Assembly: GCA_964655195.1 (NCBI GenBank)
Contig: CAZZLK010000084.1
Span: 1 to 34,704, forward strand
Length of the DNA stretch: 34,704 nt
Direction of reading: 5' to 3'
Origin: DUMJ01 sp964655195
GTDB taxonomy: Bacteria > DUMJ01
Part shown: piece by piece, positions 22,748 through 30,944 of the stretch
Layout: each line of letters starts with the position of its first letter
Numbering within the stretch: the first letter of the stretch is position 1
The notes under the pieces: model-generated
The model's input: only the letters and a program-made list of their open reading frames with translations
What the model was told of the DNA's origin: nothing
Database searches by the model: none
Position numbers and translations under genes: made by a program

Positions 22748-23596
22748 CTATATGATCTTTTCAAAGACAAGATATGTATAATCCTCAAAACTTTCCTTAA
22801 AATCAAAATCTTCCAATATTCTATTATGTTTCCATCCTTCTGGAATCATCAGCATACACTTGGAAATCCCAAGTTTGTAACCCAAATTCAAACCGTAAGC
22901 TATTATTTTTCTTATAACTTCAGGATCTCCGTAAAGACTGCTGATCTCTATGTCGTCCATAGACTCTCTTATAACTCCGAATCCTTTTATGTCTTTATCT
23001 GTCAAGACTAAAGCTCCCTTTATCATCCTTTCTATAGCTATAAGACTTAATTCCTGCCACTCCCAGTTCCAATATGCTCCAACTTTAGCCAGAGACGAAT
23101 TGTTTTTAGCCTCTTCTCTGGCTATATTGAGTAAAAATTCTATGTCTCTTATATCTGCTTTTCTTATTCCGTCTGTGTCTAAATCAGTAGTTTCTCTTGA
23201 AAATGATAGAAACTCTCCAACAAGTTCAAACCCTCTCTTTTTGACTAGACTCTGCGATGCTATATTGGTAGAGATTATAGCATTCCTAGCTACCCTTATC
23301 CCCTTATTTTTAAGTATCTCTAAAGATACATCTAAGAGGAATGTCCCTACGCCAATATGTCTGTAATCAGGATGGACCCTTAATCCTTCTAGCCAGGCTT
23401 CCCAATCACTCAGGTAACCGATATGTGATATTCCAACTATCTTATTATCCAATACTGCCTTTATAAAGTCACCATTCTTATGGTCTAGCCATTCATCGAA
23501 TACATAAGGTATATAGTCGCCCCACTCCCAGGTATTTGATGTAAAAGACAGAATCTCCTCTTTATCTTCCGGTTGCACCATTTTAAAAGTAAGCAT
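22748..23596 (-). CDS. GNAT-family N-acetyltransferase
   Basis: 282 residues. The N-terminal half is a clear GNAT domain with WLEGLRVHPDYRHIGVGTFLL, whose RHIGVG (79-84) is the acetyl-CoA pyrophosphate-binding motif A, followed by NIASQSLVKKRGFELVGEF. The C-terminal half (about 145-282) is longer than a minimal GNAT and may be a second degenerate GNAT-like domain. The acceptor cannot be predicted. AAAGGAAAGAG lies upstream of the ATG. It is first in a two-gene unit with OsmC and is divergent from the nucleoside kinase. Confidence 0.88.
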   Translation of the reverse strand: MLTFKMVQPEDKEEILSFTSNTWEWGDYIPYVFDEWLDHKNGDFIKAVLDNKIVGISHIGYLSDWEAWLEGLRVHPDYRHIGVGTFLLDVSLEILKNKGIRVARNAIISTNIASQSLVKKRGFELVGEFLSFSRETTDLDTDGIRKADIRDIEFLLNIAREEAKNNSSLAKVGAYWNWEWQELSLIAIERMIKGALVLTDKDIKGFGVIRESMDDIEISSLYGDPEVIRKIIAYGLNLGYKLGISKCMLMIPEGWKHNRILEDFDFKESFEDYTYLVFEKII

Positions 23597-23627
23597 AATC
23601 TACTCTTTCCTTTTACCGATATAAGAC

Positions 23628-23640
23628 TATAATAATTATA
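23628..23640. promoter_or_regulatory. Overlapping divergent -10 boxes
   Basis: TATAAT on plus at 23628-23633 and TATAAT on minus at 23640-23635 sit in the 78-nt spacer between the GNAT and nucleoside kinase genes. Neither has a convincing -35, so these are only likely positions. If both are used, the two polymerases would compete. Confidence 0.35.
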
Positions 23641-23674
23641 TCAGAAAGAGATAGAGATTGGAGGTATCTAAATA

Positions 23675-25342
23675 ATGATTCGTGTAGAATTTAGAGGAGC
23701 AATCAGGGTAGAATTGGAAAAGCCCTGTTCAGTAAGAGAGATCATTGATAGGCATCCGAATATATCTAAGGAGCTTTTCGGTGAGGGAGATCTGCCAGTA
23801 GCGGTAAGATTAGGGGACAGGATAGAAGACCTAAACTACGTTGTTGATGAGGATAAGAGTCTAGATCTTATTAGTGTAAGGGAGAATTATGGGCGGAGAG
23901 TCCTGGAGAGGAGTTACATATTCCTCTTCAGTCTTGCCACCAGGCTCTTATTTCCAGATCTAAAAGTCCTTCTTGAGCATTCCTATCATAAGAGTCTATA
24001 TGGGAGGTTTAAAAACTATATACCTACCGCAAATGACCTGGCGAAGATAGAAGAAAAGATGAAAGAGCTGTCATTAAAAGATATACCTATCAAAAAGGAG
24101 ATATATACTACCGAATCGGCAATAAAGCTCTTTGAAGAGCTAGGAGAGGAGGATAAGATAAGGCTATTAAAGTATCATCCGGGAAAGGAGGTTACTCTTT
24201 ACCATATAGATAACTACTATGAGTACTCATACCTTCCCTTGGTGCCTTCAACTGGATACTTGAAAAATTTTACATTAAAGCTATATCAGCCAGGATTTCT
24301 TATCATACTCCCCGAGGATAGGGATATAAACAAAATTGCAGAGTTTAAAGAGATAGTCAAACTATTTCAGGCTTTTTATGAGTACAAAAATTGGCTCAGT
24401 ATACTGGGACTTACCGATGTAGCTTCGCTGAATTCAGCTATAGAGAATGGGGAGATATCGGAGATCATAAAAGTGGCAGAGGCTCTCCATGAAAAGAAGA
24501 TAGCACAGATTGCAGATGAGATATGCTCGAAACTTCCAGACTTAAAACTGGTCCTGATAGCAGGTCCCTCCTCTGCAGGAAAGACGACCTTTACTAAGAG
24601 ATTACAGATCCAGTTAAAGGTTAATGGGATAAAGCCGATAGTCATAGAGATGGATGATTACTTTTTAGCTCCACATGAAATAGCCAAAGATGAGTACGGA
24701 AATTACGATTTCGATAGCCCTAATGCATTGAATATCCCTCTTCTTACAGAGCATCTGAATATACTTATGAATGGAGGAGAGATAGAATTACCAAAATATA
24801 ACTTCCAGAAAAAACGAAGCGAAAGGTCAGGCAGGTTTGTGAAGTTGGAGGAGGGTAATCTTCTGGTTATGGAAGGTATCCATGCGCTAAACCCTCAACT
24901 TACACCAGAGATACCAGGTTATATGAAGTATCATATATTTGTAAGTGCTTTAACTCATCTGAATCTGGATAATCAGAATAGAGTTCCTACAACTGATGCT
25001 AGACTCATAAGGCGTATGGTAAGAGATAGTATCTTTAGAGGTCATGGAGTATTGGATTCTATCAGACAGTGGCCATCGGTGAGAAGGGCTGAAGACCTGT
25101 ATATATTTCCCACCCAGGAAAGGGCTGACGCTATGTTCAATTCTGCACTTGTCTATGAATTCTCTGTATTGAAAAACTTTATAGAGCCGATGTTAAAGGC
25201 TGTCCCTCCATACTACAGGGAATATCCTGAAGCAAAGAGAATTTTAGATATTCTCTCACACTTTGTACCACTTTCACCGACAGAGGTTCCAATGACATCC
25301 ATATTGAGAGAATTTATAGGAGGAAGTAGCTTTGCCTACTAA
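23675..25342 (+). CDS. TGS-domain nucleoside (uridine kinase-like) kinase
   Basis: 555 residues with a known but little-studied architecture. Residues 1-70 resemble a TGS domain, about 75-210 resemble the editing-like second domain of threonyl-tRNA synthetase (LLEHSYHKSLYG), and 285-555 form a uridine kinase/phosphoribulokinase P-loop domain. Walker A is GPSSAGKTT (297-305), followed by EMDDYFLAP (Asp-Asp, substrate and metal binding) and the family's conserved YDFDSPNALN and LPKYNFQ. It phosphorylates a nucleoside or similar compound, with uridine kinase activity most likely. A GGAGG SD lies 10 nt before the ATG. Its end overlaps the HIT gene by 11 nt. This kinase type is common in Thermotogota and Firmicutes. 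Confidence 0.92.
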   Translation: MIRVEFRGAIRVELEKPCSVREIIDRHPNISKELFGEGDLPVAVRLGDRIEDLNYVVDEDKSLDLISVRENYGRRVLERSYIFLFSLATRLLFPDLKVLLEHSYHKSLYGRFKNYIPTANDLAKIEEKMKELSLKDIPIKKEIYTTESAIKLFEELGEEDKIRLLKYHPGKEVTLYHIDNYYEYSYLPLVPSTGYLKNFTLKLYQPGFLIILPEDRDINKIAEFKEIVKLFQAFYEYKNWLSILGLTDVASLNSAIENGEISEIIKVAEALHEKKIAQIADEICSKLPDLKLVLIAGPSSAGKTTFTKRLQIQLKVNGIKPIVIEMDDYFLAPHEIAKDEYGNYDFDSPNALNIPLLTEHLNILMNGGEIELPKYNFQKKRSERSGRFVKLEEGNLLVMEGIHALNPQLTPEIPGYMKYHIFVSALTHLNLDNQNRVPTTDARLIRRMVRDSIFRGHGVLDSIRQWPSVRRAEDLYIFPTQERADAMFNSALVYEFSVLKNFIEPMLKAVPPYYREYPEAKRILDILSHFVPLSPTEVPMTSILREFIGGSSFAY

Positions 25343-25763
25343 AGAATGTGTATTCTGCAAGATCATAAAGAGAGAATCTGAGGGGTATATCGTTTTTGAG
25401 GATGAAATTTCTATCGCCTTTCTAGATATCCGTCCCATAAATCCAGGGCACTGCCTCTTGGTACCAAAAGAACACTACGAGACCTTAATGGATACACCGG
25501 AAGATATAATCGGTCCTCTATTTAATAACGTAAAGCTTATCTCAAGGGCTGTAGAGCTTGGATTAGAAGCTCAGGGTATATTTATCGGGATAAATAACAG
25601 GGTAAGTCAAAGCGTCCCTCATCTACATATACATATTGTTCCGAGGAACAAAAACGACAACCTGAAAGGATTTTTCTGGCCCAGATATCCTTATAAGGAC
25701 AGAGAAACCGCCATAGAGATACAGAATAAGATAAAGAGTGCTATAGAGAGACTATTAGTATAG
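25332..25763 (+). CDS. HIT-family nucleotide-binding hydrolase
   Basis: 143 residues with the histidine-triad HLHIHIV (H97, H99, H101) preceded by QSVP, and the N-terminal CVFCKI (C6, C9) that can hold zinc with two histidines. These enzymes hydrolyse nucleoside phosphoramidates or dinucleoside polyphosphates. The start is TTG at 25332, strongly supported by AGGAGG at 25318-25323, 8 nt upstream and inside the kinase gene. Pairing with a nucleoside kinase suggests nucleotide salvage or housekeeping. The stop overlaps the convergent NamZ-type gene by 9 bases. Confidence 0.93.
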   Translation: MPTKECVFCKIIKRESEGYIVFEDEISIAFLDIRPINPGHCLLVPKEHYETLMDTPEDIIGPLFNNVKLISRAVELGLEAQGIFIGINNRVSQSVPHLHIHIVPRNKNDNLKGFFWPRYPYKDRETAIEIQNKIKSAIERLLV

Positions 25764-26897
25764 CATCACATCCTCGATAAAACTCCTAAATTCTTCCTCA
25801 TCCTTTTTCCATCTTTCGTATATTGATTTCCAGCTTTTACCCTCGAGTAGATCTTTCTCTGTCTCTCTATCCCCTATAAGTAGATTTATACTGAGTACCT
25901 CATTATATGTCCTGTAAGCGAAGTATTCAGGGAATCTTCTTGCAACTATACTTATAAGGCTTAAAGCTACCCTTATAAAGTCTGCCTTATAACTGAGAGG
26001 GAAGAACTCTAGTCCTCTACATACTTCACCTTTATACTTGGAGAATTCGGGGATAAAGTATCTCTTTCTAAAAGCCACATCAGGGAAGTTTTCTTTCTTT
26101 AATTCTTCAAAGACTATATCCTCATCTATCCATGGGGCTCCAATATATTCGAATGGCTTTGTTGTACCTCTACCTTCAGAGATATTTGTTGCCTCTATAA
26201 AACACATACCTGTATAACAAAGGGTACCGGAGAATGTAGGAAGATTAGGAGAAGGCACATTCCATAGGAGTCCCGTATCTGGATAGTACATATCTCTGGT
26301 CCAGTTTTTCATCCTTATCACAGTCAGGTCTAGAGCTAACCCTTTGAGTTTACTGTAGTACAGAGCTAATTCCCCGGCGGTTAATCCATACCTTATCGGA
26401 AGTCTATACCCTCCAACAAAAGAATTCAGCTGGTCAAGAATCCTAGGACCTATGATTACATCTCCAGAGAGGGGATTTGGTCTATCCAGGACGACATAAG
26501 ATACCCCATATTTACTTGCAGACTCTAAAGTATACGCCAGTGTATAGATAAAAGTATAGAATCTTAAGCCCACATCCTGTATATCATAGACCAAGATATC
26601 TATATCTTCCAGATCTTCCTCTGCTGGTATCTTCTTATCACCGTATAAACTTACCATCCTTATCCCATATTTGGGATGAACCGTATCCTTTATCTCCAAT
26701 CCGTCAGATGCGCCAAAGAATCCATGCTCTGGGGTGAATATCTTTATGACATTAATACCAGCACTCAGCATTAACTCTATATTCGGTTTTAGTTCGGAAG
26801 ATATGCCTGAATAGTTCGTTATTAAACCTATCCTTCTCCCTCTTAATATGTCAAAATCGTTCTCCTTTAACACGTCTAAACCATAAAGAGTCTTCAT
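25755..26897 (-). CDS. namZ: DUF1343 / NamZ-type exo-beta-N-acetylmuramidase
   Basis: A 380-residue DUF1343 protein. The family's Bacillus member NamZ removes terminal N-acetylmuramic acid from peptidoglycan fragments (GH171). Characteristic stretches are GLITNYSGIS, FTPEHGFFGASDG (E57, H58), YDIQDVGLRFYTFIYT, VVLDRPNPLSG, PSPNLP and EGRGTTKPFEYIGAPW. There is no signal peptide, so it would act on imported fragments or in turnover inside the cell. Its ATG overlaps the stop of the glycoside-hydrolase-like gene (ATGA), implying strict co-expression. It is the last gene of a minus-strand unit with two binding proteins. The family is secure; the exact substrate is inferred from characterised relatives. 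Confidence 0.9.
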   Translation of the reverse strand: MKTLYGLDVLKENDFDILRGRRIGLITNYSGISSELKPNIELMLSAGINVIKIFTPEHGFFGASDGLEIKDTVHPKYGIRMVSLYGDKKIPAEEDLEDIDILVYDIQDVGLRFYTFIYTLAYTLESASKYGVSYVVLDRPNPLSGDVIIGPRILDQLNSFVGGYRLPIRYGLTAGELALYYSKLKGLALDLTVIRMKNWTRDMYYPDTGLLWNVPSPNLPTFSGTLCYTGMCFIEATNISEGRGTTKPFEYIGAPWIDEDIVFEELKKENFPDVAFRKRYFIPEFSKYKGEVCRGLEFFPLSYKADFIRVALSLISIVARRFPEYFAYRTYNEVLSINLLIGDRETEKDLLEGKSWKSIYERWKKDEEEFRSFIEDVMLY

Positions 26898-28897
26898 TTC
26901 TCCTCCTCTACAAATACCAGAGATAGAGGTTCCCTTGGTACACTGATGACATTACTTTCAGTCCTGTAACTGGTACCGTCCAATGATACAGACCTTACTT
27001 TAAGCGGAGGTTTCAGGGATTTAATTCGTATCTCACCCCTAGCCCTGTTTTTATTCCATATGGCAACCATATAGTAACCATCACTTTCATAAAGCTTTGC
27101 CTTGATATCATTACTCGTTTCTAACCCTAGGTCATCTAAGAACCTACCTCCAGTAAAGAAATTCATACCGATTCTTCTCAGTCTTAGAAAGTATCTCAGA
27201 TAATCTTTTAAGTCTTCGCTATGGTCAAAAGAGTTATCCAGCTTAAGATCATATATCCATGGGTACATACCCAATATGAATGTCCTGCTGATTAAGTCTT
27301 TGGATATCATAGAGACAAAGGATGGTCTCATAGTCTGATAATCAGGATAGATCATATCCACGAGCATATACTCTGGAAATGTATACCTGAATAGTTCAGG
27401 ATAACTTGTATACCAGTAGAAGAACGTAGATACCAACTGCAGGTCAACGTACCTGCCATATATATCACTGCAACCCTCTATGATGAAAGCCTTATCTCTG
27501 TGTCTTTCTATCAGCTTCTCCAGAAGTTCTGTATAACCTCTTATCCAGTCTGGTATATCTCCAATTGCTGGTGCCATAGATAGTTCGTCCAGATAAATAC
27601 CTGAAACGCCATATCCTGCCAATCGGTCTATGGTCTCAAGCATCAATCTGTGCCATTCTTCTTTTGAGGGAGCAACCACATAGAAATCTATAGCTCCGTA
27701 CCTCTCTATATGATTGGTCAGTACATTTTTGGGTACGGTGTCTGCAAAAGATTTATTCACTATCCTGACATTTATGTATGTAGTGATATGTCCACCTTTT
27801 TTATTGACCTCCCGTATCTTATCTCTAAATAGATTTTCTCCTCCTAGATTTTCATCAGGGATGTATATTGGATAACCATTGTCGAAGCCATTCTTATTCC
27901 ATCCAGAGATAAAGAGATGATTTATACCGTCTTCTCTTGCTTTATCAAATAATACAGGTATATCTCTAAAGCTATGTATACTTTTGCCATTCTGGTATCT
28001 AAAGTCATAATGAGCTATTAATCCATTACTATTTAGTAACCATTCTGGAGTATCTTTTACTTTGGGAAAAGTCTTATTGAACCATTCCCTGTATCTATCA
28101 GCTCCCCAGTGCCAGTCACCACAATGGATTCCTATACCATACTTAAATGTCTTTCTTTCACCATTAGACAATCTGACCCTCTTTCTGAAGGAAAATCCCA
28201 TCCCCGGATATTCAGGACCAGGTGTTTCCACTCTTATGTAGGTGAGAGTCTTTTCTTCATCGTAGGAAGCCATATAAAATCCAAGCTCTTCGTTGTAATA
28301 ATCCAGCCATGCCATCGAAAGGGGACCTGTATAGGGTAACTCTCTCACATATAGGTCATTTTCTCTGACCGTTCCTACTCCATCAATTATATATGTATAT
28401 CTGTAGTCCTGCCAATCCCAGAGGATCTTAGAGGGTTTTCTAGCGTATGTATCTACAGGATTCTCTATCCTTTCTCCAGCTATATATGGATACACTAGAA
28501 TATTATCCCTCCAGGTATTGCCAAGGTATATCCCGGATATATGGGGAAATATTATGTCCGAGACTTCTCTGGAGGATGTATTTTCTATCTTTAAAGTCCA
28601 TAAGCTTTCTGGATCTTCGTAGGAGGACTCAATAATTATCTCTACATATAGCTGGCCCTTATAGATTATATGAAATCTACTATCCTTAAAGTAAAAGCTT
28701 GGTTCTCCCAAACTGAATTCTCTATTATCACCGTCTAAGACCTTTAATAGCCACCTATTATAATGATTTTTTATGTAGTTCTCCCCATTTGATTTATTTA
28801 TGATCCATCTCAACCTACCATCTCGCTCAAAGGCAAACTCAAAAGTAGAATTCCCCAAGAGCATATATTCGTCCTCAACAAGATAGCTGATAGGCAT
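26894..28897 (-). CDS. Glycoside-hydrolase-like protein (DUF6259-type)
   Basis: 667 residues in three zones. About 1-275 is a beta-sandwich rich in aromatic residues, as at the front of GH36/GH31-like enzymes. About 285-590 looks like a (beta/alpha)8 barrel, with candidate acidic residues at a strand end GVSGIYLDELS (D437, E438) and FIIEGCSDIYG (E474). About 600-667 is a short C-terminal beta domain. It best resembles DUF6259 glycoside-hydrolase-like proteins; I am fairly, not fully, sure. No signal peptide is present. AAGGAG is 6 nt before the ATG. It lies between the binding-protein genes and namZ, so it probably cuts a sugar bond in the same imported glycan. Confidence 0.78.
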   Translation of the reverse strand: MPISYLVEDEYMLLGNSTFEFAFERDGRLRWIINKSNGENYIKNHYNRWLLKVLDGDNREFSLGEPSFYFKDSRFHIIYKGQLYVEIIIESSYEDPESLWTLKIENTSSREVSDIIFPHISGIYLGNTWRDNILVYPYIAGERIENPVDTYARKPSKILWDWQDYRYTYIIDGVGTVRENDLYVRELPYTGPLSMAWLDYYNEELGFYMASYDEEKTLTYIRVETPGPEYPGMGFSFRKRVRLSNGERKTFKYGIGIHCGDWHWGADRYREWFNKTFPKVKDTPEWLLNSNGLIAHYDFRYQNGKSIHSFRDIPVLFDKAREDGINHLFISGWNKNGFDNGYPIYIPDENLGGENLFRDKIREVNKKGGHITTYINVRIVNKSFADTVPKNVLTNHIERYGAIDFYVVAPSKEEWHRLMLETIDRLAGYGVSGIYLDELSMAPAIGDIPDWIRGYTELLEKLIERHRDKAFIIEGCSDIYGRYVDLQLVSTFFYWYTSYPELFRYTFPEYMLVDMIYPDYQTMRPSFVSMISKDLISRTFILGMYPWIYDLKLDNSFDHSEDLKDYLRYFLRLRRIGMNFFTGGRFLDDLGLETSNDIKAKLYESDGYYMVAIWNKNRARGEIRIKSLKPPLKVRSVSLDGTSYRTESNVISVPREPLSLVFVEEEK

Positions 28898-28918
28898 AAT
28901 TTACTCCTTTCGTAGATA

Positions 28919-28948
28919 ATGAGGGGGATACGTACGTATCCCCCTCAT
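28919..28948 (-). terminator. Intercistronic 30-bp perfect palindrome after a binding-protein gene
   Basis: ATGAGGGGGATACGT at 28919-28933 is followed directly by its reverse complement. As RNA it folds to a 13-bp stem with a GUAC tetraloop. No U-run follows on the minus strand, so it is more likely an mRNA-stabilising or partial-termination element than a full terminator. A protein-binding palindrome is also possible. Confidence 0.6.
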
Positions 28949-28955
28949 GCCTGGA

Positions 28956-30875
28956 TTAATCTTTTATAAAGTACTGTTCCGGACTGGTATTAGATATCTG
29001 AAGTAAGAGCCACTCATAGAAGCTCCTCTGAGGGACATTCTTGAAGTTCTTCTTAATTACTAAAGGTGTTGGAGCCAACCCTACAGTCCCTATACTCCAG
29101 ATGTTCTCTGCACTGAGTTTTATAAGCTCCTTACCTATCTTTATCCTCTCTGCGTCATCTATAGTCCTCTTGAATCTATTATACATATACATAGCTCTCA
29201 GAATGTCACCGGTAGGCTTCTCTCCCGTTTTCCCTCCGGAAGAATACCACCGGGCATATAGAGGAGCTCCGGTGGTAGGTATTACGGGGAATATAAATAC
29301 TGGTTGAATTAATGGGGTGAGTCCTCTACCCCATGCCCACACCATTATGTCAAACTCTGTACTGGCTCTTCTTATATCAAAGAGAGCCCTATCCATAGAC
29401 TTATACGCTACTCTAAGACCAACTGCATTCCAGTACTTGGTGACCAGTTCTACCACATCAGGCCAGGGACCAAACTCTCCGGAAGGTGTAAATTCTATGG
29501 TTAATTGAAGGGGTTTACCATCTGGTCTTAATCTATAGCCGTCTTTATCCCTCTTATTGAGCCCTGCCTTGTCCAGATATTCATTTGCCTTCTTGGGGTC
29601 ATACTCGGCGTATAGCTTCTCAAGCCCTGGAGTATAGTATGGACATTCCGGTACAACAGTAGCCTGTCTGGGCTGGGCTAGTCCCAGATAGCAGAGTTTA
29701 TTTATCTCGTCACGGTTTATAGCGTAGGAAAGTCCAATCCTAAAGTTCCTGTTGTTGAAGAGAGCCTTAAGAACAGGGTCTTTATGGTTTAGATTTGGCA
29801 TAAATGCACAGTTTGAACCTAAAGCAGTGGGCCAGAGAAGAACACTATACCCTCCCTTTGCCTCGTTCTCTTTCAACAGTGGATAGTTGTTCAGGGTAAT
29901 ATGTTTATACTGGAAGTCCAACTCCCCAGAGAGGGCTTTCATATTTACCACTTCAGCGTTTTCCACTATACTGGCAGATATCCTGTCTATATATGGTAAC
30001 TGGTTACCAGCAGGATCAACCTTCCAGTAATAAGGATTCCTTTCTAGGATATGTACGCTTCTACCTGCAAGTGGAGATGTTACCTTCCATGGAGAGAGCA
30101 CAGGGCAATCGGGATTTGTATAGAAGTCTGCTCTATTCCAGAAGAGGGCATACCATGTAGTGAATCCCATCTCCTTGGCTGTCTTTTCTAACTGTTCCTT
30201 TGGTGTATACTTCGGATGGAACTGCTTTAGGTAATGTTTTGGATGGATCATTATTGAGAGTGTCCCGCCACCTCCTCCACCCTGGAAGCATACATTTTCT
30301 AAGAATACGACATTAGGCTCTTTGAATACGAAGCTTACAGCGTAGTCATTTATCTTCTTTACGACAACTGGGGTATCAGCAACAACGAGCCAGGATGGAA
30401 AAGATGGTGCGAGTTCTTTGTTCTGCAGGATGTCCTCATACCAGAACATAATATCATCGGCAGTTAAAGGTTGTCCATCTGACCACTTCATCCCTTTCCT
30501 CAGATAGAAGACAAACTCCTTATAAGCCCTCTTTACCTCCCATTTCTCAGCCACATTTGGTATTATACCGTTTCCCGTCCTATTCCACTTGACGAGAGGT
30601 TCGGCAAATATTGGAATGTATATAGATATATCTCCAGGACCAAGCATAGCAAATCTCCAGGTTCCACCATATTTACCGATCTCCTCTACCGGTTCTACCA
30701 CCAGTGGATTCTCCGGGAGTCTCTTCTCTACAGGAGGAAGTTTCCCCTGCTTTACTAATTCGGCAAGCATAGGTGCTTCATTGTACCTCTTCTGGGAAAA
30801 GCCCGTTAGATTCAAGCTTGACACCAGACCAAAGACCAGAATCAAACTGATAAACACTTTAAAAGACCTACTCAT
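28956..30875 (-). CDS. Family 5 extracellular solute-binding protein (long form)
   Basis: 639 residues, with an N-terminal signal peptide (KVFISLILVFGLVSSLNLTGFS) and no lipobox. The family 5 signature is YLRKGMKWSDGQPLTADDIMFWYED; further landmarks are NPYYWKVDPAGNQLPYIDR and LSYAINRDEIN. It is of the longer type common in Thermotogota and relatives. The ATG at 30875 is chosen because GGGAG lies 8 nt upstream; a GTG at 30884 lies too close to it. It is a close paralogue of the next gene, sharing LAELVKQGKLPPV and PVEE.G.YGG.WR. A run of six glycines (QGGGGGGT, near residue 205) is unusual. No permease lies next to it. Confidence 0.92.
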   Translation of the reverse strand: MSRSFKVFISLILVFGLVSSLNLTGFSQKRYNEAPMLAELVKQGKLPPVEKRLPENPLVVEPVEEIGKYGGTWRFAMLGPGDISIYIPIFAEPLVKWNRTGNGIIPNVAEKWEVKRAYKEFVFYLRKGMKWSDGQPLTADDIMFWYEDILQNKELAPSFPSWLVVADTPVVVKKINDYAVSFVFKEPNVVFLENVCFQGGGGGGTLSIMIHPKHYLKQFHPKYTPKEQLEKTAKEMGFTTWYALFWNRADFYTNPDCPVLSPWKVTSPLAGRSVHILERNPYYWKVDPAGNQLPYIDRISASIVENAEVVNMKALSGELDFQYKHITLNNYPLLKENEAKGGYSVLLWPTALGSNCAFMPNLNHKDPVLKALFNNRNFRIGLSYAINRDEINKLCYLGLAQPRQATVVPECPYYTPGLEKLYAEYDPKKANEYLDKAGLNKRDKDGYRLRPDGKPLQLTIEFTPSGEFGPWPDVVELVTKYWNAVGLRVAYKSMDRALFDIRRASTEFDIMVWAWGRGLTPLIQPVFIFPVIPTTGAPLYARWYSSGGKTGEKPTGDILRAMYMYNRFKRTIDDAERIKIGKELIKLSAENIWSIGTVGLAPTPLVIKKNFKNVPQRSFYEWLLLQISNTSPEQYFIKD

Positions 30876-30904
30876 CTTACACACTCCCTTTCTATGTATT
30901 TTTT

Positions 30905-30932
30905 AGTCCCTACCCTAAAGAGGGTAGGGACT
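30905..30932 (-). terminator. Intercistronic hairpin between the two binding-protein genes
   Basis: A perfect 12-bp stem (AGTCCCTACCCT at 30905-30916 with 30921-30932) and a 4-nt loop. On the minus strand it is followed by AAAAAATACATAG, not U's, so it is not a standard terminator. It follows the binding-protein stop by 12 nt and precedes the next SD by about 15 nt. Confidence 0.6.
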
Positions 30933-30944
30933 TGCTATCAAAGT

